A DNA stretch of 64,000 bases from Cytobacillus sp. NJ13 (lineage in GTDB: Bacteria > Bacillota > Bacilli > Bacillales > Cytobacillaceae). Each line of letters begins with the position of its first letter. Position 1 is the stretch's first letter. This document shows positions 1 through 8,945 of this stretch, in pieces. The position numbers and the translations under genes were made by a program. The stretch lies in the NCBI GenBank assembly GCA_030348385.1, contig JAUCFP010000006.1, positions 1,984,001 through 2,048,000 of the forward strand. Reading direction: 5' to 3'. The notes under the pieces are model-generated. The model saw only the letters and a program-made list of their open reading frames with translations, ran no database searches and was not told where the DNA came from.

Positions 1-236
1 CAAGATCCAGAAGGGGAAACAACATATTCTGCATGCTCAAATGCTGTAATCATCCTTTTCATGGCTTCCTTTGATTCTTGCACATAGCCGCTGTTGTAGG
101 CAGGCTGGCCGCAGCAGACCTGTGATTCCGGAAAATCTATTTCACATCCCAGGCGCTCAAGCAATTCAACAGCTGCTTTGCCTGTATTTCCCTGAAACAT
201 ATCTACCAGACATGTTGCAAAAAGACTTACCTTCAT
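1..236 (-). CDS. lutA: Lactate utilisation protein A (LutA), 5' part
   Basis: Only the first 78 or so codons are in the window; the gene runs off the left edge. It starts at an ATG behind GGGAGAGGG. The visible part begins [12 protein letters not shown] and contains a cysteine-rich CCG module with [10 protein letters not shown], as in LutA/YkgE proteins of the LutABC iron-sulphur L-lactate oxidation complex. LutB and LutC would be expected further left in the same direction, but this cannot be seen. A GlcF-type protein shares the CCG module, but the very early position of the first CCG fits LutA better. Confidence 0.85.
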   Translation of the reverse strand, partial: MKVSLFATCLVDMFQGNTGKAAVELLERLGCEIDFPESQVCCGQPAYNSGYVQESKEAMKRMITAFEHAEYVVSPSGS

Positions 237-440
237 TCGTTCCCTCTCCCAGCTAAATATTATATTTTTCTACTATCTTACTATAGTTTTAATGCAAATT
301 GTTGAATTTTTATTAATATTATAATAATTAGTATAATTTATCTTCCTTAACATATGTCAATGTTTTACTTCCTTTTTTTCATTCAAAATTATGTTACAAT
401 TATATGATGTTTAAGTTGCTAAAAAGGGAGTCCAAAATAA

Positions 441-2189
441 ATGAAAGTTATCGCCAGTACGCTTAATGCCAAATACATTCATACAAATATAGCGATCCGC
501 TATCTAAAGGCATACGCACAGCCTGATTTCAATGTGGAATTAGCCGAATATACAATTAAAGATCCGGTAATGAATATCGTTACAGATCTGGTCCGCAAAA
601 AACCTGATGTGATCGGATTCAGCTGTTATATATGGAATATCGAAGAAACCATTAAGGTCATTAAAATGATAAAAAAGATTGACCCTTCCATTCATATTGC
701 AGTCGGAGGACCTGAAGTGACATATGATGTTGCGGATTGGATGAAAAATATAAAAGAATTTGATTACATTGTTATCGGGGAAGGTGAGGAAACGTTCAAA
801 CAGCTGCTGACAGAGCTGAATGGCACTATGAATATGGAAAATGTGCATGGTCTTGCTTTCAGGGAAAATGGCCAGGTTCGTATTAATCCGCAGCGGAATA
901 AGCTGGATTTGCGCGAGCTGCCCTCACCATTCCGCTTTGAAGAAGACATTCCCCACCTTTCTAAACGCGTCACATATATAGAAACAAGCCGGGGATGCCC
1001 TTTCAGCTGCCAGTTTTGCCTTTCCTCTATTGAAGTAGGTGTGAGATACTTTGACAGGGAAAAAATTAAGGACGACATCCGATATCTAATGAAGAATGGT
1101 GCAAAAACCCTTAAATTTGTGGACCGTACATTCAACATAAGCCGCAGTTATGCTTTGGAAATGTTCCAATTTTTAATCGATGAACATCTGCCGGGGACTG
1201 TATTTCAATTTGAAATCACTGCAGATATCATGAGGCCGGAAGTAATTGAATTTCTAAACAAGGAAGCTCCGGCAGGATTATTCCGATTTGAAATTGGTGT
1301 ACAATCGACTAACGACTATACAAATGAATTGGTCATGAGGAAGCAGAACTTTGACAAACTTTGCCGCACGGTCACAATGGTAAAGGATGGAGGAAAAATC
1401 GACCAGCATCTTGACTTAATTGCCGGACTGCCAGAGGAAGATTATGATTCATTCAAAAGAACATTCAATGATGTTTTTGCAATGCGGCCCGAAGAGCTCC
1501 AGCTCGGCTTCTTAAAAATGCTGAGAGGCACCGGGCTTCGCTTGAGAGCAGAAGATCATCAATATATTTATATGGACCATTCTCCATATGAAATACTTGG
1601 AAATAATGTTTTATCCTTTGATGACATCATTCGCATTAAACAAGTTGAAGATGTTTTAGAGAAATATTGGAATGATCATAGAATGGATGCGACCGTTGAA
1701 TATTTGGTTACAAAAGTATTTCCGACTCCATTCGATTTCTTCCAGGAATTTGGAAGTTATTGGGAGCAAAAAGGATGGTCCAGAATTGGCCATCAGCTTG
1801 AAGATCTTTTCAAACGCCTTTTTGAATTCCTGCAATCAAAAGAAATTGCTGATTTAGATATAGCAGAAGGCCTTATGAAGTTTGACTATATTTCAAAACA
1901 AAAATACAAGCCTAGAAAACCCTGGTGGCAGCCAAGCTTTGAAAAATCTGAGAGATCAATGCTCTACCAGTCTCTGCTTGAAAATCCAATCCAGCTGGGA
2001 GAAGGTTTCTTAAGCCTTCAGCTGAATGAAAAAGAAATATACAAACATACCTTAAGTGAAAGATTATCATTTGATATTGACCAATATATTAAGGATGGAA
2101 TAATTGAAAAGAGTGACACAGTTATGCTTGCCTATTTCGACTCAAGCACAGAAAAAGTTTCCATCTATACTGGCCCTATACATGATTGA
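441..2189 (+). CDS. B12-binding domain radical SAM protein (DUF4080 type)
   Basis: The 582-residue protein has an N-terminal cobalamin-binding-like Rossmann region (about 1-130, with VIGFSCYIWN and VGGPEVTYD). A radical SAM core follows, with the CxxxCxxC cluster motif at Cys186, Cys190 and Cys193. A C-terminal extension with tryptophan-rich segments matches what is known as DUF4080. Such proteins bind a 4Fe-4S cluster and S-adenosylmethionine, probably with cobalamin; the substrate is unknown. It is monocistronic, starts behind AAAGGGAG, and ends at an intrinsic terminator. Confidence 0.85.
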   Translation: MKVIASTLNAKYIHTNIAIRYLKAYAQPDFNVELAEYTIKDPVMNIVTDLVRKKPDVIGFSCYIWNIEETIKVIKMIKKIDPSIHIAVGGPEVTYDVADWMKNIKEFDYIVIGEGEETFKQLLTELNGTMNMENVHGLAFRENGQVRINPQRNKLDLRELPSPFRFEEDIPHLSKRVTYIETSRGCPFSCQFCLSSIEVGVRYFDREKIKDDIRYLMKNGAKTLKFVDRTFNISRSYALEMFQFLIDEHLPGTVFQFEITADIMRPEVIEFLNKEAPAGLFRFEIGVQSTNDYTNELVMRKQNFDKLCRTVTMVKDGGKIDQHLDLIAGLPEEDYDSFKRTFNDVFAMRPEELQLGFLKMLRGTGLRLRAEDHQYIYMDHSPYEILGNNVLSFDDIIRIKQVEDVLEKYWNDHRMDATVEYLVTKVFPTPFDFFQEFGSYWEQKGWSRIGHQLEDLFKRLFEFLQSKEIADLDIAEGLMKFDYISKQKYKPRKPWWQPSFEKSERSMLYQSLLENPIQLGEGFLSLQLNEKEIYKHTLSERLSFDIDQYIKDGIIEKSDTVMLAYFDSSTEKVSIYTGPIHD

Positions 2190-2190
2190 T

Positions 2191-2218
2191 AAAACCGGCA
2201 GGAATCTGCCGGTTTTTA
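2191..2218. terminator. Bidirectional intrinsic terminator
   Basis: A perfect 10-bp inverted repeat (AAAACCGGCA / TGCCGGTTTT) with T runs on both strands serves the radical SAM gene and the convergent small genes. It overlaps the stop codon of the small minus-strand gene ending at 2216. Confidence 0.85.
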
Positions 2219-2371
2219 GCATTTATCCCGATCTTTTTTTTTACCTTTATCGCGGTTCATATATGGAAGCTCATAAAGTTTTCCGGCATTTATATCACCA
2301 AACTCCATACCGAATTCAACATTTGCAGAACCATTTTGCCGGCCATTTTTTCGTGGTTTATTATGATCCAC
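2216..2371 (-). CDS. Small hydrophilic protein, 51 aa, GTG start overlapping the upstream gene
   Basis: The frame starts at a GTG that shares one base with the TAG stop of the preceding small gene (TAGTG junction), behind GAGGGAAG, so translational coupling is likely. The product is basic and hydrophilic, with a central EFGMEFGDINAGKLYE segment and a lysine-rich tail. The FGxEF pattern loosely recalls gamma-type small acid-soluble spore proteins, but the match is too short to name a family. The stop codon lies in the terminator stem, as expected for the last gene of a transcript. It is easy to miss because it lacks an ATG. Confidence 0.55.
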   Translation of the reverse strand: MDHNKPRKNGRQNGSANVEFGMEFGDINAGKLYELPYMNRDKGKKKDRDKC

Positions 2372-2532
2372 TAAGATCTTCCCTCACTCCCATGCTTGGA
2401 GTTGCGGTTAGCCATTTTCATGGGATTCTCTCCCTGGCTGAATTCTGCTGAAAACTCTGATTCCTGAAGGTTCTTCTTAGGCGTCTTGCTGTATTTTTCA
2501 ACGGCATTATACTCAGCTTTTCGTTTGGCCAT
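2371..2532 (-). CDS. Small hydrophilic protein, 53 aa, spore-protein-like
   Basis: The ATG start lies behind an excellent AGGAGGAG site. The product begins MAKRKAEYNAVEKYSKTPKK and is rich in Lys, Asn, Ser and Glu, with FSAEFSQGENP in the middle. The composition and MAKRKAEY beginning resemble minor spore proteins such as SspO or YfhD-type products, but I cannot assign a family. It is the first gene of a two-gene unit with the 51-aa frame ending at 2216. Confidence 0.6.
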   Translation of the reverse strand: MAKRKAEYNAVEKYSKTPKKNLQESEFSAEFSQGENPMKMANRNSKHGSEGRS

Positions 2533-2699
2533 CCCAATCTCCTCCTGAAATATATTTTATAGTGCTAAATCCACTTTAAGGTTTAACACAGCTTTATTTT
2601 TAGTAAAAAACACGGTTTCATTCCTATCTGAGTCTTCCTTATTTTACAATCATAAATTTTACTGCGTTGCAAAAAATAGAGTAAAAAGGAATGAGCGAT

Positions 2700-3041
2700 A
2701 TGACTGAAAAAAATAACAAAAGCATTGGCATTGATGAAACACTTCCACATCAAATAGAAGCACCGAGCTTTAAAGACACAGGAATGAAACTTCAGCCTCC
2801 TTTCAAGAATTCTTTTGGCGTAACCATTGGGGACAGTTATTATTCTTCGGACAGTTCACCGCTGGAAAACTGGAGCGATGAAACAGATCCTGCAGTGATG
2901 GCAGGTGAGGATTGGATTCATCCAACAAATGACATCGGCTGGAATACTTCGGAAAACAAAGAACTCCTTGAAAGCAAAAAACCGCCTCAAGGCTACCCAT
3001 TCATGCATCCTACTAAAGATGTCAGCCGCGGGACGGATTAA
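2700..3041 (+). CDS. DUF3905 domain-containing protein
   Basis: A 113-residue soluble acidic protein without signal or membrane segments. Landmarks are NSFGVTIGDSYYSSDSSPLENWSDETDPA and the WIHPTNDIGWN motif near the C-terminus, which I associate with DUF3905, a family of unknown function in spore-forming Bacillaceae. An upstream in-frame ATG at 2691 sits directly against AAAAAGGA, so the ATG at 2700 with 9-nt spacing is preferred. It is monocistronic and convergent with the potassium channel gene. Confidence 0.65.
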   Translation: MTEKNNKSIGIDETLPHQIEAPSFKDTGMKLQPPFKNSFGVTIGDSYYSSDSSPLENWSDETDPAVMAGEDWIHPTNDIGWNTSENKELLESKKPPQGYPFMHPTKDVSRGTD

Positions 3042-3077
3042 TAAGAAAATCCCATGTGCATAGGCGGTGGGGACACG

Positions 3078-3117
3078 AAAAAAAGCAGTCCGGAATAATC
3101 TTCCGGGCTGCTTTTTT
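3078..3117. terminator. Bidirectional intrinsic terminator
   Basis: A long stem (AAAAGCAGTCCGGAA / TTCCGGGCTGCTTTT) flanked by A and T runs separates two convergent genes. It overlaps the 3' end of the potassium transporter gene. Confidence 0.85.
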
Positions 3118-4480
3118 ATCCAATAATAACGCGCTCTTTAGGATAATGAAAATTCGGCTGTTTTTCTTTGCCGCCTATAATAAATAAGAAAGAAGTTAAT
3201 CCAATTCTTCCAATAAACATTAAGGCCATTATGATACATTTCCCGATCATTGATAATTCCGGGGTGATTCCTAACGATAGACCCGTAGTACCAAAAGCTG
3301 AGCAGACCTCGAAAATAATTTCAATAAGCTCCATCTGCTTTTCTGTAATGCTTAGAATGACAACAGAGAGAAAACACATGCCAATAGCAAGCAATGTGAT
3401 AGCAAGGGACTTCAGAATATCATCTTCATGAATTTCTCTTTTAAATATTTTTATATCCCGATTTCCTTTGGCAAAGTGATAAATAAAAAGGATATTCACA
3501 GCAAAGGTAGTCGTCCTGATGCCCCCACCCACAGAACTCGGTGACGCCCCGATGAACATTAAAATACTCATTATGATGAGAGTAGGCATTGTAAACTCAT
3601 TTACATCCATGGTTGATAAACCGCCGCTCCGGGTGGTAGCGGATTGAAAGAATGCATAAAAGAAGCTTTCATGCCAGTTCATGTCTTTAAAATATTGATT
3701 GAATTCCATGATGAGCAAAATAACCGTACCAAACACAAGAAGAGCGGCATAGGTAACGGTCGTCAATTTTGCAAATAAGGAAAAGCGAAAAGATGGTTCC
3801 TGGTCCCATTTATTCCGAAATAGATATTGCTTTAATTCGATAAGAACAGGAAAACCGATAGCTCCTAAAGTAATGAGTATAATATTGATCAGCTGCACGA
3901 AATAATCGCCGGCATATGGTTTAAGAGAGGCTCCTGTAATATCCATGCCTCCGTTGGTTGTTGCACTGACAGATGCGAACAGAGCATGCAGAAATGCGTC
4001 ATCCCAGGCAGGATAATATTTAAGAAAATGAAAACCCAATATGAGCGCACCAAGCGTTTCAATCACCAATATAATTTTAATAATTTCTTTTACTAAATTG
4101 ACCAGGCCGGACAAGGCATATTGATTATGATCGACCATGATGAGGCGGCGCCCTCTCAATCCAATCTTGCGGCCCAGCAGGAGCCAAAAGAATGTGCCCA
4201 GCGCCATGATCCCTATTCCGCCAAACTGAAGGATGAACATGATGACAAAATAACCAAAAACACTGTATGTTTCCGATATATTAACCACTGTCAGACCGGT
4301 AACACTGACTGCACTGACAGCCGTGAAAACCGTATCAATAAATGCAACCTCCACTCCTGGTTTATGTACAGCCGGTATTCTTAATAAAAGTACCGATACA
4401 GATACTGCCAATAAATAATATCCGGATATTACTTGGGCAGGTGTTAGTTTATCCAGCCAATTTCTTACGTCTTTCCACAT
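3116..4480 (-). CDS. TrkH/KtrB-family potassium uptake membrane subunit
   Basis: The 454-aa membrane protein has the fourfold M1-P-M2 layout of the Trk/Ktr/HKT family. The four filter glycines sit in SVTGLTV, TTNGGMD, RSGGLST and GTTGLSLG. It would take up K+ with a cytoplasmic RCK subunit (KtrA or KtrC), which is not in this window. Its sequence reads closer to B. subtilis KtrD (encoded apart from its RCK partner) than to KtrB, from memory only. The first ATG is used, and the gene stands alone. Confidence 0.9.
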   Translation of the reverse strand: MWKDVRNWLDKLTPAQVISGYYLLAVSVSVLLLRIPAVHKPGVEVAFIDTVFTAVSAVSVTGLTVVNISETYSVFGYFVIMFILQFGGIGIMALGTFFWLLLGRKIGLRGRRLIMVDHNQYALSGLVNLVKEIIKIILVIETLGALILGFHFLKYYPAWDDAFLHALFASVSATTNGGMDITGASLKPYAGDYFVQLINIILITLGAIGFPVLIELKQYLFRNKWDQEPSFRFSLFAKLTTVTYAALLVFGTVILLIMEFNQYFKDMNWHESFFYAFFQSATTRSGGLSTMDVNEFTMPTLIIMSILMFIGASPSSVGGGIRTTTFAVNILFIYHFAKGNRDIKIFKREIHEDDILKSLAITLLAIGMCFLSVVILSITEKQMELIEIIFEVCSAFGTTGLSLGITPELSMIGKCIIMALMFIGRIGLTSFLFIIGGKEKQPNFHYPKERVIIG

Positions 4481-4618
4481 ATCATACCTGTCCCCTTCAA
4501 AATTTTTCTAACCCTTATCATAATGAATATACCCGGTTTTTAAAAGGGATATTAGAAAATTCGCAGGAAGTTTTTTATTTATATATAATAAAGTCAAAAA
4601 ATCAAAGGGAGATATGAC

Positions 4619-5737
4619 ATGTTGTTGCCTGACCTGGCTGAAAAAATTATAGCTGAAGTGCGTCAGTTTCTTCGGGAAGATATCATAGTTGCGAATACCT
4701 GCGGGGTGATCATTGCAAGTACAGATGCAGGCAGAATAGGCAGTTTTCATGAAGGCGCACTGATTTGCATAAAAAATAAAGAAAAGCTGATTATTACCAG
4801 GGAGGATCAGTCGCGCCTTCAGGGTGTAAAAGCCGGCATTAACCTGCCGATTTTTTTTAAAGGGGAAACAGTTGGCGTTATTGGAATAACCGGAAATCCC
4901 GATAAAATTTCCCCATTCGCAGAAATAATCCGCAAATTAACAGAGTTATTTATCAGTGAAAGTTACTTTGCAGAGCAGCTCGATTGGCAGGCTCGTGCAC
5001 TGGAAGGTTTTATGTTTGACTGGCTGCAGGAAAAAGAATGGGATCCCCCATTCAAAGAAAGGGCTCATCTGCTAAAGATTAATCTGGCTGTGGACAGACA
5101 GGTTTCCATCGCTGAGTTCAGGCAAAATAGCCAATTGCTTCATAGAGATCTTTGGAATAGAATTTTATCCTGGAAAGAAGCAGGTCCGCATGATATTCTA
5201 ATTCGCTGGGGAAATAATCGAATTGTGCTTTTAGCCGGGATTTCTTCAGCAAAAAAAGAAAATAGGATAAGAGAAAGGGTCACCCGCTTCCATCGCTTTC
5301 TTGAAAACCTTCTGGCTGCTGAAGTAAGTATTGGCACCGGTAAACCATTGCCCCCCTCCTGCCTTTCCGACTCTTTTATGCAGGCAGAACGAGCTTTAAA
5401 AATCGCAAAAGACCGGGGCACCATAATATTTGATCAGGATTTGACCATTGAAATGATATTTGATGATCTCTCTCCAGAAACTAAAAAGGACTTTATTGAA
5501 AGAACGATCGGGACATTCATGAATGAACAGGATCTTATGATAACCCTTCAGGAATTGTTCAGGCAAAATCACTCTTTAAAAAATACTGCTGAAGCATTGC
5601 ACATACATATTAACACCCTTCATTACAGACTTAAGAAAATATCGGATCTTTCCGGCCTCTACACATCACATTTGAATGATTTAATGAAATTGTTCATCGC
5701 CGTAAAACTTTTAGAGGAAGGCACAAAAAACAATTAA
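4619..5737 (+). CDS. CdaR-family transcriptional regulator of glycolate/glycerate use
   Basis: The N-terminal sugar-diacid recognition domain (about 1-130) includes LREDIIVANTCGVIIASTD. A GGDEF-like middle region follows, and the C-terminus is a PucR-type helix-turn-helix (about 315-365, with NTAEALHIHINTLHYRLKKI). CdaR-type regulators respond to glycerate or related acids. It lies directly before glcD-glcF, matching the ysfB-ysfC-ysfD arrangement of B. subtilis. GGGAG precedes the ATG. A small terminator follows, so glcDF may be transcribed partly on its own. Confidence 0.85.
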   Translation: MLLPDLAEKIIAEVRQFLREDIIVANTCGVIIASTDAGRIGSFHEGALICIKNKEKLIITREDQSRLQGVKAGINLPIFFKGETVGVIGITGNPDKISPFAEIIRKLTELFISESYFAEQLDWQARALEGFMFDWLQEKEWDPPFKERAHLLKINLAVDRQVSIAEFRQNSQLLHRDLWNRILSWKEAGPHDILIRWGNNRIVLLAGISSAKKENRIRERVTRFHRFLENLLAAEVSIGTGKPLPPSCLSDSFMQAERALKIAKDRGTIIFDQDLTIEMIFDDLSPETKKDFIERTIGTFMNEQDLMITLQELFRQNHSLKNTAEALHIHINTLHYRLKKISDLSGLYTSHLNDLMKLFIAVKLLEEGTKNN

Positions 5738-5768
5738 AATATCCATGAATTTTTGTATAGTTAACCAT

Positions 5769-5793
5769 AGCAGGGCATTCCCTGCTTTTTTTA
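5769..5793 (+). terminator. Intrinsic terminator between regulator and glcDF
   Basis: The GCAGGG CATT CCCTGC hairpin is followed by seven T residues. It lies 32 bp after the regulator stop and about 50 bp before glcD, so it either ends the regulator transcript or tunes read-through. Confidence 0.75.
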
Positions 5794-5842
5794 TACTTAA
5801 AGAAATAGATATTGCCAGCTTCCATTAAAGGAGAGGATCCAT

Positions 5843-7255
5843 TTGGTTGACGTTCAAATAAAAGAAGAATTAATTGCCGTTGTCGGCGCAGATAATTATG
5901 ATGACTCCAAAGCAGGGCGCCTCGTCTATTCATATGACGCTACTCCAAATTTCCAATCGATGCCCGATGCAGTGATCAGTCCGCGAAATACTCAGGAAGT
6001 TTCAAGTATCCTCAAGATTTGCAGCAGCTCAGGAATTCCAATCGTACCAAGGGGATCAGGCACCAATTTATGTGCAGGCACCTGTCCTACAGAAGGCGGG
6101 ATTGTCCTCCTGTTTAAGCATATGAATAAAGTCATTGAAATCGATGAAGAAAATCTTACGGTTACAGTAGAACCCGGTGTCATCACGCTTGACATGATTA
6201 ACCAGGTTGAAGCAAGAGGGCTTTTTTATCCTCCTGATCCAAGTTCGATGAAAATAAGCACAATCGGTGGAAACATCAATGAAAATTCAGGCGGACTGCG
6301 TGGATTGAAATATGGAGTTACAAGGGACTATGTGATGGGGCTGGAAGCTGTACTTGCGGGCGGTGAAATTATCAGAACGGGCGGAAAGCTTGCGAAGGAC
6401 GTGGCAGGATATGATTTTACCAGACTGCTGGTTGGATCTGAAGGAACTTTGGGGATTATTACGGAAGCAACATTAAAATTAATCCCGCTTCCTGAGTCAA
6501 AAAAGACGATGCTCGCTCTATATCAGGATCTTGAACAAGCGGCAAAATCAGTCTCAAAAATCATCGCAGACAAAATCATACCCGCCACCCTTGAATTTTT
6601 AGATCAGCCTACATTAAAAGCAGTTGAGGATTTTGCCCAAATTGGATTGCCAACCGATGTCCAAGCTGTACTTCTTATTGAACAGGATGGTCCGATGGAG
6701 GTCGTGGAAAAGGATATGCAGAAAATGGCTGAAATCTGCAAGAACCACGGAGCTGTATCTGTACAGCTCGCAAATTCTGAAATGGAAGCAGAAGCCTTGC
6801 GGACTGCCAGGCGTGCCGCATTATCGGCTCTTGCACGCCTAAAGCCGACAACCATTCTTGAAGATGCTACAGTGCCAAGATCTGAAATTGCCAACATGGT
6901 AAAAGCAATAAATGAAATTTCCAAAAAATACGGACTTTCCATCTGTACGTTTGGCCATGCCGGTGATGGAAACCTTCATCCGACCTGCCCCGCAGATGCA
7001 CGGGATAAAGATGAAATGGAACGGGTTGAAAAAGCTTTTGAAGAGATTTTTGTCAAGGCGATTGAACTTGGAGGAACTATAACAGGCGAACATGGAGTAG
7101 GGGTCATGAAAGCTCCCTATCTAGAACTGAAACTGGGCAAGGCTGGGATTGATGCAATGAAGGCTGTTAAGACTGCTTTAGACCCCAATAACATTCTTAA
7201 TCCCGGCAAAATTTTTGCCAAGGATGACAGAAAACGAGTGGTGGTTGCCCGATGA
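5843..7255 (+). CDS. glcD: Glycolate oxidase FAD subunit GlcD
   Basis: A 470-aa FAD-linked oxidase of the VAO/PCMH fold. The FAD-binding segment has VPRGSGTNLCAGTCP (about 55-75) and GGNINENSGGLRGLKYG. The C-terminal cap contains FGHAGDGNLHP and GTITGEHGVGVMK, typical of GlcD and D-lactate dehydrogenases. It oxidises glycolate (or D-2-hydroxy acids) to the keto acid and passes electrons to GlcF. It starts with TTG behind AAAGGAGAGG and overlaps glcF by four bases (ATGA). Confidence 0.93.
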   Translation: MVDVQIKEELIAVVGADNYDDSKAGRLVYSYDATPNFQSMPDAVISPRNTQEVSSILKICSSSGIPIVPRGSGTNLCAGTCPTEGGIVLLFKHMNKVIEIDEENLTVTVEPGVITLDMINQVEARGLFYPPDPSSMKISTIGGNINENSGGLRGLKYGVTRDYVMGLEAVLAGGEIIRTGGKLAKDVAGYDFTRLLVGSEGTLGIITEATLKLIPLPESKKTMLALYQDLEQAAKSVSKIIADKIIPATLEFLDQPTLKAVEDFAQIGLPTDVQAVLLIEQDGPMEVVEKDMQKMAEICKNHGAVSVQLANSEMEAEALRTARRAALSALARLKPTTILEDATVPRSEIANMVKAINEISKKYGLSICTFGHAGDGNLHPTCPADARDKDEMERVEKAFEEIFVKAIELGGTITGEHGVGVMKAPYLELKLGKAGIDAMKAVKTALDPNNILNPGKIFAKDDRKRVVVAR

Positions 7256-8583
7256 CAACATTAAAAGAACAAACAATTATTCAGGAAGAATTTAAGAACC
7301 GAATGAATGAAGATGAGCTCCTGAATTGCATGCGCTGCGGCTTTTGCCTCCCTTCCTGCCCCACTTATGTCGAGTCAGGCTTTAAAGAAACACACTCTCC
7401 AAGGGGCAGGATCGCGCTAATGAAAGCTGTTGCTGATGGATTGATTGAACCGGATGAAGACGTAGAAAGATCTCTTGATCTCTGCCTGGGCTGCCGGGCA
7501 TGCGAGCCTGTATGTCCTTCAGGAGTAAAATATGGGCACTTGCTGGAAGAAGCGAGAGATATTATTAATCAGAATAAGAAACACTCGCTTCCGGTCAAAG
7601 CGGTTCGCAGTTTGGTCTTTAATGGTCTTTTCCCCCACCAGAACAGAATGAGGGCAGCTGCCGGCCTATTAGGCTTTTATCAGCGTTCAGGTCTGCAATC
7701 GGCCGCCAGAAAAACAGGAATACTGAATTGGCTTCCAAAAAACCTCACAGCCATGGAAAAGGTACTTCCACAAGTGCCAAAATTAAAAGAAATGAAAAAC
7801 AGGCCATCCTACCTCTCAGCAGATAAGCCTATAAAAAAAGCCGCTTTTTTTACTGGGTGCTTAATGGATACGATGTTCCTGGAAACCAATAATGCGACAA
7901 TAAAACTTCTGCAGCTTGCAGGATGTGAAATCCATATTCCTCAAAATCAAGCCTGCTGCGGCGCTCTTCATGGCCATAGCGGTGAAAAACAGGCGGCCAA
8001 AAACTTGGCAAAACGGAACATAGAGGCTTTTGAGAAACTGGACGCAGACTATATCATTACGAATGCAGGTGGATGCGGAGCATTCCTTATTGACTATGAC
8101 CATCTTCTTAAAGATGACCGGGAATGGCATGAAAGAGCTGTAAAGTTCTCGCAAAAGCTCAAAGATATCAGCGAAATTCTATACGAACTTGAATTTCACA
8201 AAAAAGTTAATCTTGAGCTGCCAGGGCAGATCATAACCTATCAGGATTCCTGTCATTTGCGCAATGTCATGAAAACCTCAACAGCACCGCGTACCCTTCT
8301 GAATTCAATTAAAGGCATCGAATTCAAGGAAATGAAGGATACAGACAGATGCTGCGGCTCTGCCGGAATTTATAATATTGTTGAATCTGAAATGTCTATG
8401 CAAATACTTGATCATAAAATGATTCAGGCAAAGTCGGCAGATGCAGCAGTAATTGTGACCTCGAATCCGGGCTGTCTTCTGCAGATGAAGCTGGGGATAG
8501 AACGGGAAGGTTTATCCGAAAAGGCAAAGGCCGTTCATATCGCAGATATTCTTCTGGAAGCTGCTGTTGATAAAGAAAAGTAA
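7252..8583 (+). CDS. glcF: Glycolate oxidase iron-sulphur subunit GlcF
   Basis: A 443-aa protein with two 4Fe-4S ferredoxin motifs, at Cys26/29/32/36 and Cys78/81/84/88. Two cysteine-rich CCG modules follow (CCGALHGHSG and CCGSAGIYN). It relays electrons from GlcD to the quinone pool. Its start overlaps the glcD stop, which signals coupled translation. No membrane segment is visible, as in other GlcF proteins. Confidence 0.93.
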   Translation: MTTLKEQTIIQEEFKNRMNEDELLNCMRCGFCLPSCPTYVESGFKETHSPRGRIALMKAVADGLIEPDEDVERSLDLCLGCRACEPVCPSGVKYGHLLEEARDIINQNKKHSLPVKAVRSLVFNGLFPHQNRMRAAAGLLGFYQRSGLQSAARKTGILNWLPKNLTAMEKVLPQVPKLKEMKNRPSYLSADKPIKKAAFFTGCLMDTMFLETNNATIKLLQLAGCEIHIPQNQACCGALHGHSGEKQAAKNLAKRNIEAFEKLDADYIITNAGGCGAFLIDYDHLLKDDREWHERAVKFSQKLKDISEILYELEFHKKVNLELPGQIITYQDSCHLRNVMKTSTAPRTLLNSIKGIEFKEMKDTDRCCGSAGIYNIVESEMSMQILDHKMIQAKSADAAVIVTSNPGCLLQMKLGIEREGLSEKAKAVHIADILLEAAVDKEK

Positions 8584-8695
8584 AGAAACTGCTTATGCCG
8601 AAATATTACCACTTATGAAACCCCCATTTTAATTCATACTACAAATACAGAGGGAAGATAAACTCTGTAAGACCAATAAAAAGGAGTTGAATACA

Positions 8696-8896
8696 ATGGC
8701 AAGAAGCAGCAATAAGCTTTTAGTTCCTGGGATTGAACAATACATGGACCAGGTTAAATATGAAATTGCCCAGGAATTTGGTGTTCAATTAGGCTCTGAT
8801 ACTGTATCCCGGGCTAACGGATCCGTCGGTGGAGAAATTACTAAGCGATTAGTGCAGCAAGCCCAGGCACAAATGTCCGGCCAGAATAATCAATAA
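8696..8896 (+). CDS. Alpha/beta-type small acid-soluble spore protein
   Basis: The 66-aa product has the two hallmarks of DNA-protecting SASPs: [12 protein letters not shown], containing the Glu-Phe germination-protease region, and [15 protein letters not shown]. It coats spore DNA in an A-like form in the forespore and is degraded at germination. The ATG at 8696 is used because AAGGAG lies 9 nt upstream; an in-frame TTG at 8687 abuts that site. A second paralogue is at 59486. Confidence 0.95.
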   Translation: MARSSNKLLVPGIEQYMDQVKYEIAQEFGVQLGSDTVSRANGSVGGEITKRLVQQAQAQMSGQNNQ

Positions 8897-8913
8897 CAAC
8901 TTCATATAAATGG

Positions 8914-8945
8914 AAAAAGTCCGGAGCGAGCTCCGGACTTTATTT
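8914..8945. terminator. Bidirectional intrinsic terminator
   Basis: A perfect 11-bp stem (AAGTCCGGAGC / GCTCCGGACTT) with flanking A and T runs separates the SASP gene from rsgI. Confidence 0.9.
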
